64,000 nt of DNA, taken from assembly GCF_019904175.1 (NCBI RefSeq), contig NZ_CP061913.1:2976001-3040000 (forward strand). The letters run 5' to 3'. Source of the DNA: Dactylosporangium vinaceum (lineage in GTDB: Bacteria > Actinomycetota > Actinomycetes > Mycobacteriales > Micromonosporaceae). The translations under genes were made by a program, and so were the position numbers. Position 1 is the stretch's first letter. Each line of letters begins with the position of its first letter. Positions 28,022-36,539 of the stretch are shown here, piece by piece. The notes below the pieces were generated by a model, which was not told the origin of the DNA, did no database searches, and saw only the letters and a program-made list of their open reading frames with translations.

Positions 28022-28573
28022 ATGCACGAAATTGGGACGGCACCGGCGGACTTCGCGGAGTTCTACCGGACCGAGGCGGCGCGGGTGCAGCACGTCATGT
28101 GCGCGTTCGCGGGCCGCGAACTCGGCCGGGAGGCGACCGCGGAGGGCTTCGCGCGGATGCTGGAGCGCTGGGAGCGGCTGCGCGAGCTGGGTCCACCCCA
28201 GCGGCGCGCGTACGTGCTGACGACGGCCAAGAACTACGCGCGGCGCCGGGCGGAGGCGGAGTCGCGGTTCATCGGCCTGGAGGACCGGCCGTGGACCGAG
28301 CCCGTGGCCGTCGACGAGGCCCTGAGCCGGGTCGAGGACAGCCTCGGCCTGGAGGGGGCGGTGCGGCAGCTGATCGACTCGCTGCCGCCCCGGCGCCGGC
28401 AGGTGGCGCTGCTGTACTTCCTGCACGACGACGGCTACGCGGACATCGCGCGGCTGCTCGACATGAGCGAGTCGACGGTGCGCTCGCACGTGGCCGAGCT
28501 GCGCCGGGTGCTTCAGCCGTACGTGCGCCGATTCCAGCAGATCACGGAGGCGAGTGAGCATGGCCGAGCATGA
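28022..28573 (+). CDS. ECF-type RNA polymerase sigma factor
   Basis: The protein has 183 residues. Region 2 is DFAEFYRTEAARVQHVMCAF and region 4 contains IDSLPPRRRQVALLYFLHDD with the HTH ADIARLLDMSESTVRSHVAE. It is distinct in sequence from the SigE-type factor at 12.7 kb. The ATG at 28022 gives MHEIGTAP and the start of region 2. The stop lies inside the next gene, a membrane protein with anti-sigma build, so the two are coupled. A TTGATC and TACCGT pair about 16 bases apart lies upstream near 27951-27976 as a possible promoter. Confidence 0.88.
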   Translation: MHEIGTAPADFAEFYRTEAARVQHVMCAFAGRELGREATAEGFARMLERWERLRELGPPQRRAYVLTTAKNYARRRAEAESRFIGLEDRPWTEPVAVDEALSRVEDSLGLEGAVRQLIDSLPPRRRQVALLYFLHDDGYADIARLLDMSESTVRSHVAELRRVLQPYVRRFQQITEASEHGRA

Positions 28574-29318
28574 CGTGACCCGGGAGCTGGTGCGCCGCGC
28601 GTACGCCGACGCGCTCCGCGACGATGCTCCGGACCTGGACGAGGTGGTGCGCCGAGCGGGGCAGCCACCGGCCGCCGCCGGCCCCCGGCACGCGGTGAAC
28701 CCGAAGCGCCGCCGCCGTCTGGCCCTGGCCGGCGTCTTCGCCGGCGTCATCGGGCTGGTCCTGGTGGTCGGCCTCTCCTCCGGGCGCCTCGGCGGCGGCG
28801 CGCCGGTGGGCCTGCTGCCGGAGGCGTCGGCGTCCCGGTCCGCGGGCCCGACCCCGACCTTCGACGACGCCGTCCCCGCCGGCACCGCCCCGGTCGGCCT
28901 GCCCAGCAGCTGCGCCGTCGCGTGGAAGCTGACGTTCGCGAACGGCGCGTTCTCGGTCACCGCCGACGGCGAGAGCGTCTGCCCACCGGTGGTGCCGCAG
29001 CGGATCTGGCTGATGGACGTCAAGGAGGGCAACGGCCTCATCTACCCGGGCGCCGCGACCGTCTGGCCGGCCGCCACCACGGGCACCGCGCTGGCACCGC
29101 CGTTCACGTTCACCGTGCCGAGCATCCCGACCCTGGCGGAGGGCCACTTCTACCGGCTGATCTACCTGCCGCCGGGCCCGCTGCCGACCCCGGGGCAGGA
29201 CGCGACCGAGCCACACCGGCAGGCCCTGGAGCTCTCCTGGACGGTGCCGCAGGTCGTGACCGGCGACTCGTCACCGGGCCACGACGTCTTCGGGTCGCCG
29301 TACCCGCGCCGGTCCTGA
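28560..29318 (+). CDS. Single-pass membrane protein, probable anti-sigma partner
   Basis: The protein has 252 residues. Its N-terminal cytoplasmic part of about 55 residues (HDVTRELVRRAYADALRDDA) ends in a run of Arg residues before one membrane helix (LALAGVFAGVIGLVLVVGLS). The external domain of about 160 residues is Pro/Thr-rich with two Cys. It overlaps the 3' end of the sigma gene by 14 bases and has GGAGG 9 bases before its ATG. This arrangement is typical of an anti-sigma or sensor protein. There is no recognisable HxxxCxxC zinc motif. Confidence 0.72.
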   Translation: MAEHDVTRELVRRAYADALRDDAPDLDEVVRRAGQPPAAAGPRHAVNPKRRRRLALAGVFAGVIGLVLVVGLSSGRLGGGAPVGLLPEASASRSAGPTPTFDDAVPAGTAPVGLPSSCAVAWKLTFANGAFSVTADGESVCPPVVPQRIWLMDVKEGNGLIYPGAATVWPAATTGTALAPPFTFTVPSIPTLAEGHFYRLIYLPPGPLPTPGQDATEPHRQALELSWTVPQVVTGDSSPGHDVFGSPYPRRS

Positions 29319-29342
29319 CGCTTCGAGGCCGGCCTGCGGGCC

Positions 29343-29996
29343 TCAGCGGCCCAGGCCGGCCTCCCGGGCGCGGACGATGGCCTCGGCGCGGTCGGACACG
29401 TGCAGCTTGGCGAATACGTTCGAGACGTTGTTGCGTACGGTCTTCTGGGACAGGAACAGCGCCTGGGCGATCTGCGCGTTGGAGCGGCCGGCCGCGAGCA
29501 GCTCCAGGATCTCCCGCTCGCGAGCGGTGAGGTCCGGGAACGCGGTCCGCGGCTCCAGGTGCCCGGCGGCGAAGAACTCGGCGATGCGCCGCGCGAGGGG
29601 TGCGCCGAAGACGGCGCCGCCGGCCGCCACGGTGGTGATGGCCCGCACGATCTCCTCCTGCTCGGCCCCTTTGACCAGGTAGCCGCGCGCGCCGGCCCGC
29701 ACGGCGGCGAAGACGGTGCCGTCGTCCTCGGACATCGTCAGCACGACGACCCCGGACTCGGGCACCGCGGCCGCGAGTCGCCGCGTCGCCTCGATCCCGT
29801 TCAGGTCCGGCATCTGTACGTCCATCACGACGACATCCGGCCGGAGCCGCACGGCACTGTCGAACGCCTCCTGGCCCGTCGCCGCCGTCCCGACGACCTC
29901 GATGCCGTCGACGGAGCCGAGCAGGACGGCGAGCCCGTCGCGGAAGATCGGATGGTCGTCGGCGACGAGCACCCGAATCACCTGGTCGCTGGTCAT
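29343..29996 (-). CDS. NarL/FixJ-type response regulator
   Basis: The protein has 217 residues. The receiver domain has the acidic pair in VLVADDHP, phospho-acceptor Asp59 in VVVMDVQMPDLNG and the conserved Lys in GYLVKGAE. The C-terminal LuxR-type HTH is LTAREREILELLAAGRSNAQ. It lies 5 bases after the sensor kinase gene on the same strand and is the obvious partner of that kinase. It should bind promoters once phosphorylated. Targets may include the DUF998-like gene on the other side of the kinase, but this is inference. Confidence 0.94.
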   Translation of the reverse strand: MTSDQVIRVLVADDHPIFRDGLAVLLGSVDGIEVVGTAATGQEAFDSAVRLRPDVVVMDVQMPDLNGIEATRRLAAAVPESGVVVLTMSEDDGTVFAAVRAGARGYLVKGAEQEEIVRAITTVAAGGAVFGAPLARRIAEFFAAGHLEPRTAFPDLTAREREILELLAAGRSNAQIAQALFLSQKTVRNNVSNVFAKLHVSDRAEAIVRAREAGLGR

Positions 29997-30001
29997 GTCA
30001 G

Positions 30002-32041
30002 TCAGCCTAGTGCGGGCGGGGCCAGCGGGACGTGAGCGCGGATGACGGTGCCGCCCCCGTCCGGGCAGATGATCTCGCAGCGGCCACCGAGCTCGTCCGC
30101 CCGCTCGCGCAGCGACACGAGCCCGACCCCGCTCGGCGTGCCGGGCGCAATGCCGCAGCCGTCGTCCCGCACCTCGATCACGAGCTCGTCCGCGCCCGCG
30201 GTCAACGTGACAGTGCAGTGTGCGGCGCCCGCGTGCTTCGTGACGTTCGTCAGGGCCTCGGCCACGATCCGGTAGGCCGCGACCTCCACCGCCGCCGGCA
30301 GGTCCGCGGGCAGCGTGGCCGAAACCCGCGTGGTCAGCCCGGGCGCGCGGAGCCGCTCGGCGAGCTGCTCGAGCGCCCCGGCCAGGCCGATGTCGTCGAG
30401 CGCGGGCGGGCGCAGGTCGTGCACCAGCCGCCGGACGTCGGCGAGGGCGGTGGAGACGTCCTCGCGCGCCTGCCGCAGCACCTGGTCGGCCCGCTCCGGC
30501 GCCCGGGTGAGCAGGTTGCGGGCGGTGTCGATGCGCAGCCCCACGCCCCCGAGGGCCGGGCCGAGACCGTCGTGCAGATCGCGGCGGACCCGGCGGCGCT
30601 CCTCCTCCCGGGCCCCGACCAGCCGCTCCCGGCTCACCTGCAACTCGGCCGCCAGATAACTGGAGCGGGCCGCGGCCGCCGCCTGCCGCACGACGTCGGC
30701 GAGGAGCCGCTCGTCGCGCGGGGAGAGTGCGGTGCGGTAGGTCCCGGCGGCGAGGATGAGGCGGCCGACGGTCTCATCGCGGTAGGTGATCGGCAGCGTC
30801 TGCGTCGGGCCCGCCGCCCGCCCGAACTCGGCAAGCAGCGCCTCCCCGCCGCTGCGGTGCACCTCCACGGCGACGTACGGCGAGCGGAACGCCTCGGCAA
30901 CGCTGCGGGCGACGGCGAGCAACTGGCGTTCGGGGCTGCCGGAGCGCTCCAGCTGCTCGGCGAGGCCGGAGATGATGCGGTACGGGTCGTGCCGCTCACC
31001 CAGCACCAGGCGCTGCACGAGCAGCCAGAGCCGGCTGCGCAGCGGCCCGTAGACCAGCAGCACCACGAGCAGCCCGGCCAGCGCCGCACCCCGCGTCCCC
31101 AGGCTCGTCGTGACGAGCGCGAGGACCACCGCGTCGACGAGCACCACGACGACCGCGAGCGTGCCGTAGAGGACGGTGCGCCCGAGCAGGTTGTCGATGT
31201 CGAGCAGCCCCGGTTGGAGTACACCCATGGCAATCGCGAATCCGGTGACCGCTATGGCGACGAAGAGCCCCGCGCCCAGCACCGACTGCGGCAGGACGAG
31301 CGCGGAGAGCATGACGAGCACGTCGACGACGCCCGCCCAGAGCAGCCAGCGCATCCGGGCCCGGTCCGAGGCGGCGCGGTAGCGGCGGAACACGATGGCG
31401 AACGGGATCAGGAGGCTCACCGGCAGGGCCGCGTAGCCGATCCGGAGCAGGACCTCCCACGCGGTGTCGGGCAGCGGCAGGTGCAGCAGATCGACGGAGA
31501 GCCCCTGCGCGGCGGCGGGCGCGGGACCGTCGTCCATGGCGTCGGCCACGCGCGCCGGCACGAAGAGCAACGTCAGCGGCAGTACCGCGGTGGCGGCGAG
31601 ACTGCCCACGGCCGCCCATCGCCACCAGCCCCGGGGCAGGCGCCCGTCCGGGTAGAAGACGAGCAGGAGCGGGAGCGAGAACAGCAGCCCGGCCCCGACC
31701 CGCTGGTAGACCCAGTAGGCGTACTCGGCCCCGGCCGGTGTCGGCGAGTGCGCGACCGCCCAGGCGACGTAGGCGACCGCGAGGCCGTCGAGCGCCCAGT
31801 GCAGCCCGCTCGCGCACAGGATCCAGGCCACGGCGTTGCGCGGCACCCGGTGCGCGAGCAGGCCGCCGGGCACGGCGAGGGCGAGCCCGGCCAGCCCGGA
31901 GACCCAGCCCGCCTCGAGGCCGTCGCCGCTTCGCTGCTGGGCCGTGAGGCTCAGCTCGAGGACGGCCGAGGCGACGGCCGCGGCGAGTGTGAGCACCACG
32001 AACCCGCCACCGGCCAGTGTGGGTATTCGCGGCTTGGGCAC
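30002..32041 (-). CDS. Sensor histidine kinase with multi-pass N-terminus and GAF-like region
   Basis: The protein has 679 residues. About ten membrane helices fill residues 10-320, followed by a linker and a GAF-like segment (about 340-440), a HisKA_3 dimerisation helix with RRDLHDGLGPALGGVGL and the phospho-acceptor His near residue 488, and an HATPase with VAEALTNVTKHA and GVGLVSLRERADELGG. It belongs to the NarX/DesK-like class that pairs with LuxR-type regulators. The start is a GTG with no strong RBS. The signal is unknown. Confidence 0.92.
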   Translation of the reverse strand: MPKPRIPTLAGGGFVVLTLAAAVASAVLELSLTAQQRSGDGLEAGWVSGLAGLALAVPGGLLAHRVPRNAVAWILCASGLHWALDGLAVAYVAWAVAHSPTPAGAEYAYWVYQRVGAGLLFSLPLLLVFYPDGRLPRGWWRWAAVGSLAATAVLPLTLLFVPARVADAMDDGPAPAAAQGLSVDLLHLPLPDTAWEVLLRIGYAALPVSLLIPFAIVFRRYRAASDRARMRWLLWAGVVDVLVMLSALVLPQSVLGAGLFVAIAVTGFAIAMGVLQPGLLDIDNLLGRTVLYGTLAVVVVLVDAVVLALVTTSLGTRGAALAGLLVVLLVYGPLRSRLWLLVQRLVLGERHDPYRIISGLAEQLERSGSPERQLLAVARSVAEAFRSPYVAVEVHRSGGEALLAEFGRAAGPTQTLPITYRDETVGRLILAAGTYRTALSPRDERLLADVVRQAAAAARSSYLAAELQVSRERLVGAREEERRRVRRDLHDGLGPALGGVGLRIDTARNLLTRAPERADQVLRQAREDVSTALADVRRLVHDLRPPALDDIGLAGALEQLAERLRAPGLTTRVSATLPADLPAAVEVAAYRIVAEALTNVTKHAGAAHCTVTLTAGADELVIEVRDDGCGIAPGTPSGVGLVSLRERADELGGRCEIICPDGGGTVIRAHVPLAPPALG

Positions 32042-32064
32042 GGGGTCATGGTGCCATCCGGGGT

Positions 32065-32108
32065 GTCCCGCAGTCCCGGGGACAGCAGTCCCGACTTACC
32101 CGGGACAG
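32065..32108. promoter_or_regulatory. Repeated GTCCCG elements in a divergent promoter region
   Basis: Between the kinase gene and the membrane gene at 32165, GTCCCG occurs three times (32065, 32073, 32089) and its inverse CGGGAC follows at 32101. This cluster of direct and inverted copies within 44 bases could be an operator for the NarL-type regulator or another protein. In DNA this GC-rich some of it may be chance. Confidence 0.3.
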
Positions 32109-32164
32109 CTTTCGGGTTTCCCGTCCCTGCCGCCCGGGTCGCCGCGCCCGGCAAGGTGCTGGGC

Positions 32165-32788
32165 ATGACGATCCGAACCGAGCCGATTCCCGCTCGTACC
32201 GATAATCCGTCCCCCGCCACCCGCCGCGTCCCGGTCCGCCCGCTGGCCCTCGCCCTGACCGCCGGCACCCTGGTGTGGGCCGGCACCATGTTCACCGTCG
32301 GCAACAACCCGGCCTCGTCGCTGGGCCTCACCATCTCCGACCTCGGCGGCGCCGCGTTCCAGCTGGGCCTGTTCGCACTTCTGGCGATCCAGCTGCGCAC
32401 GTCGGCCACCGGCACGTCCCGTGCGGCCCGCGGCATGCTGTACGTCGAGCACGTCCTGCTCGCCGTCGCCACGGTGTGGAGCGTCCTGCACGCGATCCCG
32501 TCGCTGCGCGACGCCGCGTTTCTGGTCCCGATGGACGTCTTCTGGCCGCTGTCCATGCTCGGCATGTTCGTGATCGGCCTGAAGATCCTGTTCACCGCCC
32601 GCTGGCAGGGCGCCGCCCGGTTCTGGCCGACGGTGGCCGAAAGCTGGGCCGTGGTCACCGTCCCCACGTTCGCCGTCGTCGGCTCGCCGATCGCCGACTA
32701 CGTGGGCGCCACGCACCTGCTCGTCGGCTACGCGACCCTCGGCCTGATCCTGGCCTTCCGCCCCGCGCTGACGGGAGCGGGCGCATGA
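32165..32788 (+). CDS. DUF998-like integral membrane protein
   Basis: The protein has 207 residues and five or six membrane helices (LALALTAGTLVWAGTMF, AFQLGLFALLAIQL, VEHVLLAVATVWSVLHAI, VFWPLSMLGMFVIGLKILF, THLLVGYATLGLILAF). The organisation resembles DUF998-type membrane proteins, but I cannot assign it firmly. It diverges from the sensor kinase, and its promoter region holds the GTCCCG cluster. The ATG at 32165 is the only start before the first helix that keeps a short polar N-terminus. Confidence 0.7.
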   Translation: MTIRTEPIPARTDNPSPATRRVPVRPLALALTAGTLVWAGTMFTVGNNPASSLGLTISDLGGAAFQLGLFALLAIQLRTSATGTSRAARGMLYVEHVLLAVATVWSVLHAIPSLRDAAFLVPMDVFWPLSMLGMFVIGLKILFTARWQGAARFWPTVAESWAVVTVPTFAVVGSPIADYVGATHLLVGYATLGLILAFRPALTGAGA

Positions 32789-32829
32789 CAGCCTGGGCCG
32801 GCCCGTACCGCGCCTGACACCCACCCACC

Positions 32830-32877
32830 CGCCACACCCGACCGTCCCGGACCACGCCGGGCCGCTCGGGTGTGGCG
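32830..32877. terminator. Terminator hairpin between convergent genes
   Basis: A perfect 12-bp stem (CGCCACACCCGA at 32830 and TCGGGTGTGGCG ending at 32877) encloses a 24-base loop. It is placed between the DUF998-like gene and the TetR gene, so it can serve both directions. Confidence 0.65.
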
Positions 32878-32887
32878 TGCGTCGTGG

Positions 32888-33466
32888 TCAGCGGAACGTT
32901 GTGGCCATTTCGGTGAAGGTTTCGTGCATCACGGTGGCCAGGGGAGTGCCGCGCTCCCGGTCCAGCCACTCCTGGACGGCGACGCGCATGGCCACCAGGA
33001 GGGCGGCGGCCATCAGGCGGGCTCGGATCGGGGGTTCGGCGCAGCGGGCCATGACCGTGGCGGTCAGCTCGTTCTCCATGGCGGCGTACGTCGAGACCTG
33101 GTAGGCGGCCAGCGCCGGGTGGCGGCGGACCAGGCGGACCTGGTTCACCCAGTTCGGGTCGCGGGCGCCCAGGTCCTGCTGGATCTCCAGGGCCGCGGCG
33201 GTCAGGGCCTCCCACGGCGGCTCGGCCGGTGGGCGGGCGCGCACGGCGTCGACCAGGGCGTGGACGCGCTGCTGGTCGCCGTACAGCAGCGCCTCCTCCT
33301 TGCTCGCGAAGTAGTTCGAGAACGTGCGGCGGGAGACGTCGGCGGCGTCGGCGATGGCCTCGACGGTAACGCGGTCCAGGCCGTGCTCGATCGACAGTGC
33401 CAGGGCGGCCTCGTGCAGGGCCTGCCGGGTGGCCACCTTCTTGCGCTCGCGCAGCCCTGTTCCCAC
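32888..33466 (-). CDS. TetR family transcriptional regulator
   Basis: The protein has 192 residues. The N-terminal HTH reads VEAIADAADVSRRTFSNYFAS, the standard TetR signature. The C-terminal ligand domain is helical, with a WVNQVRLVRRHPALAAYQVS segment typical of the actinobacterial TetR_C class. It diverges from a marR-efflux operon across about 93 bases that hold several inverted repeats. A role in controlling the efflux pump is inferred. The start is GTG with a poor RBS; translation may be nearly leaderless. Confidence 0.92.
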   Translation of the reverse strand: MGTGLRERKKVATRQALHEAALALSIEHGLDRVTVEAIADAADVSRRTFSNYFASKEEALLYGDQQRVHALVDAVRARPPAEPPWEALTAAALEIQQDLGARDPNWVNQVRLVRRHPALAAYQVSTYAAMENELTATVMARCAEPPIRARLMAAALLVAMRVAVQEWLDRERGTPLATVMHETFTEMATTFR

Positions 33467-33488
33467 GGCAACGATGTTACCTAGTTCT

Positions 33489-33542
33489 CATTGGGCAAAC
33501 TTGCGCATTGGGCAAGTTTTTTGGATGCTTGTATCAGGCAAG
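33489..33542. promoter_or_regulatory. Operator region between tetR and marR
   Basis: CATTGGGCAA occurs twice as a direct repeat (33489 and 33506). An inverted repeat ACTTGC-N7-GCAAGT spans 33499-33517, and a second CTTG-N7-CAAG spans 33528-33542. The region is AT-richer than its surroundings. Spaced CTTG/CAAG half sites are typical of MarR-type operators, so MarR autoregulation is likely; TetR could bind here as well. Confidence 0.6.
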
Positions 33543-33559
33543 TATTGAGGGGAGGGGCG

Positions 33560-34033
33560 ATGGAGCACGTGGACGCGGTGCGGGACGGGGTGCGCGCGCT
33601 CATGAAGGTCGTGCGCCTGCTCAAGCAGCAGCACCAGCACGAGCCGGGAGCCCTCGCCCCTGGGGTCGTCGGGCTGCTCGCCGTGATCCACAACCACGAG
33701 CGGCTCCACCTCAAAGAGCTCGCCGCGGCCTGCGCGCTCGACCAGTCCACCACCAGCCGGGCGGTCAGCACGCTCGTGCAGGACGGGCTCGTGCGGCGGG
33801 TCGCCGACCCCGGCGACGGGCGGGCGAGCTTCCTCGAACTGACCGAAGCCGGCGCGGAGGCCATGCGGCGCTCCGACGACTGGTACGCCGGCCTGCTGAC
33901 CGCGGCCCTGCGCGACTGGACCCGCGCGGACGTCGAGCGGTTCGGCGGCCTGCTCAAGCGATTCGCCGAGTCGCTGAACACCGGCGCGGCGCGGCACGAA
34001 GCACAGCCAGAACCACTGGAGGCGGCACGATGA
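33560..34033 (+). CDS. MarR family transcriptional regulator
   Basis: The protein has 157 residues. The winged HTH is LHLKELAAACALDQSTTSRA followed by the wing GLVRRVADPGDGRASFLELT, which contains the D-x-R motif of MarR proteins. The ATG at 33560 has GAGGGGAGGGG directly upstream. The stop overlaps the start of the DHA2-type transporter (ATGA), so regulator and pump form one operon. Repression released by the pump's substrate is the likely mechanism. Confidence 0.93.
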   Translation: MEHVDAVRDGVRALMKVVRLLKQQHQHEPGALAPGVVGLLAVIHNHERLHLKELAAACALDQSTTSRAVSTLVQDGLVRRVADPGDGRASFLELTEAGAEAMRRSDDWYAGLLTAALRDWTRADVERFGGLLKRFAESLNTGAARHEAQPEPLEAAR

Positions 34034-35595
34034 GTCATCCCACCCACACCGAGGAGCCGATGACCCATCGGCAAGTGCTGGAGGCGCTCAGCGGCCTGCT
34101 GCTGGCGCTGTTCGTCGCGATGGTCAGCTCCACGATCGTCTCGACCGCACTGCCGAAGATCATCGGCGCGCTCAACGGGACGCAGACGCAGTACACCTGG
34201 GTCGTCACGGCCACCCTGCTGGCGGCCACCGCGACCACGCCGATCTGGGGCAAGCTGGCCGACCTGTACAGCAAGAAGGCCCTCGTCCAGATCTCGATCC
34301 TGATCTACGTGGTGGGCTCCATGCTCGCCGGCATCGCGCAGAGCGCCGGCGAGCTCATCGCGGCCCGCGCGTTCCAGGGCATCGGCGTCGGCGGCCTGCA
34401 GGCCCTGGTGCAGGTGGTCATCGCCGCGATGATCCCGCCGCGCGAGCGCGGGCGCTACAACGGCTACCTCGGCGGCGTCATGGCGGTCGCGACGGTCGGC
34501 GGCCCGCTGCTCGGCGGTGTCATCGTCGACACCGACTGGCTGGGCTGGCGCTGGTGCTTCTTCGTCGGCGTGCCGGTGGCGGTCCTGGCCCTCGTCGTGC
34601 TGCAGAAGACGCTGCACCTGGTGACGATCCGGCGGGACAACGTGAAGATCGACTACGCGGGCGCCTCCCTCATCGCGGCCGGCGTGAGCATCCTGCTGAT
34701 CTGGGTGTCGTTCGTCGACGGCTCGTTCGCGTGGGCGTCGTGGCAGACCGCGGCCATGGTCGGGGCCGGTGTCGTCCTGCTGGCCGTCGCCGTGTGGGTC
34801 GAGTCCCGGGCGGCCGAGCCGGTCGTGCCGCTGGCGATCGTCCGGCAGCGCACCACCGCCCTGTCGATCCTGGCCTCGCTCGCGGTCGGCATGGCGATGT
34901 TCGGCGGCGCCGTCTTCCTGGGGCAGTACTTCCAGATCGGGCGCGGCTACACGCCCACCGAGGCCGGCCTGCTGACCATCCCGCTGATGGCCGGCGTGCT
35001 GATCTCCTCGATCGTGGTCGGGCAGCTCATCACCCGGACCGGCAAGATCAAGCCGTACATCATCGCCGGCACCATCGTGCTCGTCGCGGGCTTCGGCCTG
35101 CTGGCGACCATCGACCACCGGACGTCGCTCGTCTACGTCAGCGCCGGCATGCTGCTGGTCGGCGTCGGGGTCGGCATGTCGATGCAGAACCTGGTGCTCG
35201 CCGTGCAGAACACGGTCCAGCTGAAGGACATCGGTGCGGCAAGCGCGACTGTCGCGTTCTTCCGCTCGCTCGGCGGCACGATCGGCGTCTCCGTCCTCGG
35301 CGCGGTCCTGGCCCGGCGGGTGACAGGCAACATCACTGACGCGGTGACGGCCGCGGGCGGGCAGGTCCCGGCCGGCGGTCAGACGAGCAACCTCAACCTC
35401 AGCGCGCTGCCGGAGGCGTTCCAGCACATCGTGCGGGCCGCGTACGGCGACGCGACGGGCCACATCTTCCTCATTTCCGCGGCCATCGCGGTCGTGGGCG
35501 TGGTCGCGGCGGTGTTCATGAAGCCGGCCACGCTGCGCAGCACTCTGGACCTTTCGGTGAAAAAGGACGAGGAGCCGGTGGCCGCCGCCCGGTAG
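34030..35595 (+). CDS. MFS drug efflux transporter, DHA2 (14-helix) type
   Basis: The protein has 521 residues with 14 predicted helices, the length and pattern of EmrB/QacA-type proton antiporters. Motif A is GKLADLYSKKALVQ. The motif C region is AVATVGGPLLGGVIVDTD. An arm-like helix region is GMSMQNLVLAVQNTV. It probably exports a hydrophobic toxic compound. It is translationally coupled to marR and followed by a strong hairpin terminator. Confidence 0.93.
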   Translation: MSHPTHTEEPMTHRQVLEALSGLLLALFVAMVSSTIVSTALPKIIGALNGTQTQYTWVVTATLLAATATTPIWGKLADLYSKKALVQISILIYVVGSMLAGIAQSAGELIAARAFQGIGVGGLQALVQVVIAAMIPPRERGRYNGYLGGVMAVATVGGPLLGGVIVDTDWLGWRWCFFVGVPVAVLALVVLQKTLHLVTIRRDNVKIDYAGASLIAAGVSILLIWVSFVDGSFAWASWQTAAMVGAGVVLLAVAVWVESRAAEPVVPLAIVRQRTTALSILASLAVGMAMFGGAVFLGQYFQIGRGYTPTEAGLLTIPLMAGVLISSIVVGQLITRTGKIKPYIIAGTIVLVAGFGLLATIDHRTSLVYVSAGMLLVGVGVGMSMQNLVLAVQNTVQLKDIGAASATVAFFRSLGGTIGVSVLGAVLARRVTGNITDAVTAAGGQVPAGGQTSNLNLSALPEAFQHIVRAAYGDATGHIFLISAAIAVVGVVAAVFMKPATLRSTLDLSVKKDEEPVAAAR

Positions 35596-35610
35596 GAAGA
35601 AAACAGACCC

Positions 35611-35648
35611 GAACGGGGCCGGCTCACCCCCTGGAGCCGGTCCCGTTC
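35611..35648 (+). terminator. Terminator of the marR-efflux operon
   Basis: A 15-bp stem starts GAACGGGGCCGGCTC at 35611 and closes with GAGCCGGTCCCGTTC at 35648, with one G-U pair and an 8-base loop. It lies 16 bases after the transporter stop. Confidence 0.75.
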
Positions 35649-35674
35649 GCCGTGCGCAGGCGGTATAAGGAACC

Positions 35675-36439
35675 ATGCCGCTCATCGCGCATCTCAGCGA
35701 TCCGCACATCACCACCGGCGCTCTGGCCGCCGAGCCGGCCGCCGGGCTCTACCGGGCCCTCACCCGCGTGCTGGCCCTGGAGCCGCGCCCCGACTGCGTG
35801 ATCGTCACCGGCGACCTGGTCGATCACGGCCGCCCGGAGGAGTACGCGGTGCTGCGGGAGCTGATCGAGCACTTCCCGGCGCCGGTCCACCTCGTCCCGG
35901 GCAACCACGACGCCCGCGCCGCCCTCCAGCAGGCCTTCGAGCTCGATGAGACGTTCTACGCGGCCGAGTACGACGCCTTCTCCGTCGTCGTCCTGGACTC
36001 CCTCAACCCGGAGCTCGGCGACGCCGGCATCCTCGGCTCCGAGCAGCTGGCGTGGCTCGATCAGACCCTGCAGGCCCGGCCGGAGGTACCGGCGTTCGTC
36101 TGCCTGCACCACCCGCCGGTCCGCGTCGGCATCCCCGGCATGGACGCGATCCGGCTTGTCGACGGGCCGGAGCTGGCCGAGGTCGTGCGGCGGCACCCGC
36201 ACGTCGCCCGGGTCCTCGCCGGCCACCTCCACCGCGTGGTCACCGCCGGCTTCGCGGGGACGATCCTCAGTGTTGCGCCGAGCACGTACCGTCAGGTCGA
36301 CCTCGGGATGCGGGCCGACCGCCCGGTTTCGTTCGTCGCCGAGCCGAGCGGGTTCCTGCTGCACCGGCTGGAGGGCAGCGAGTGCGTGACGCATCTGGTG
36401 CAGGTCAGCCACACCGGAGCCCCGGTGACCGCCTATTGA
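35675..36439 (+). CDS. Metallophosphoesterase (CpdA-like 3',5'-cyclic nucleotide phosphodiesterase family)
   Basis: The protein has 254 residues. All calcineurin-fold metal motifs are present: LSDPHI (residues 7-12), VTGDLVDHGRPEEY, VPGNHDAR, LHHPP and GHLHR. The arrangement matches the CpdA/Rv0805 group of class III cyclic nucleotide phosphodiesterases, although substrates vary widely in that group. There is no signal peptide. It is isolated between two terminators and an unrelated acidic protein. Confidence 0.9.
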   Translation: MPLIAHLSDPHITTGALAAEPAAGLYRALTRVLALEPRPDCVIVTGDLVDHGRPEEYAVLRELIEHFPAPVHLVPGNHDARAALQQAFELDETFYAAEYDAFSVVVLDSLNPELGDAGILGSEQLAWLDQTLQARPEVPAFVCLHHPPVRVGIPGMDAIRLVDGPELAEVVRRHPHVARVLAGHLHRVVTAGFAGTILSVAPSTYRQVDLGMRADRPVSFVAEPSGFLLHRLEGSECVTHLVQVSHTGAPVTAY

Positions 36440-36539
36440 GCCCGGTGCGCGTGGCACGTTTCCGGGATTTGGCGCGCGGCGGCGGACCGTACCTTGAATG
36501 CAGCGCACCTGAACTTGAACCCCGAGAGGAACCACCCCC

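Noticed and set aside
33397..34029. N-terminal extension of the efflux transporter
   Set aside because: The extension overlaps marR and is Arg/Pro-rich; the ATG at 34030 overlaps the marR stop and begins the first helix properly.
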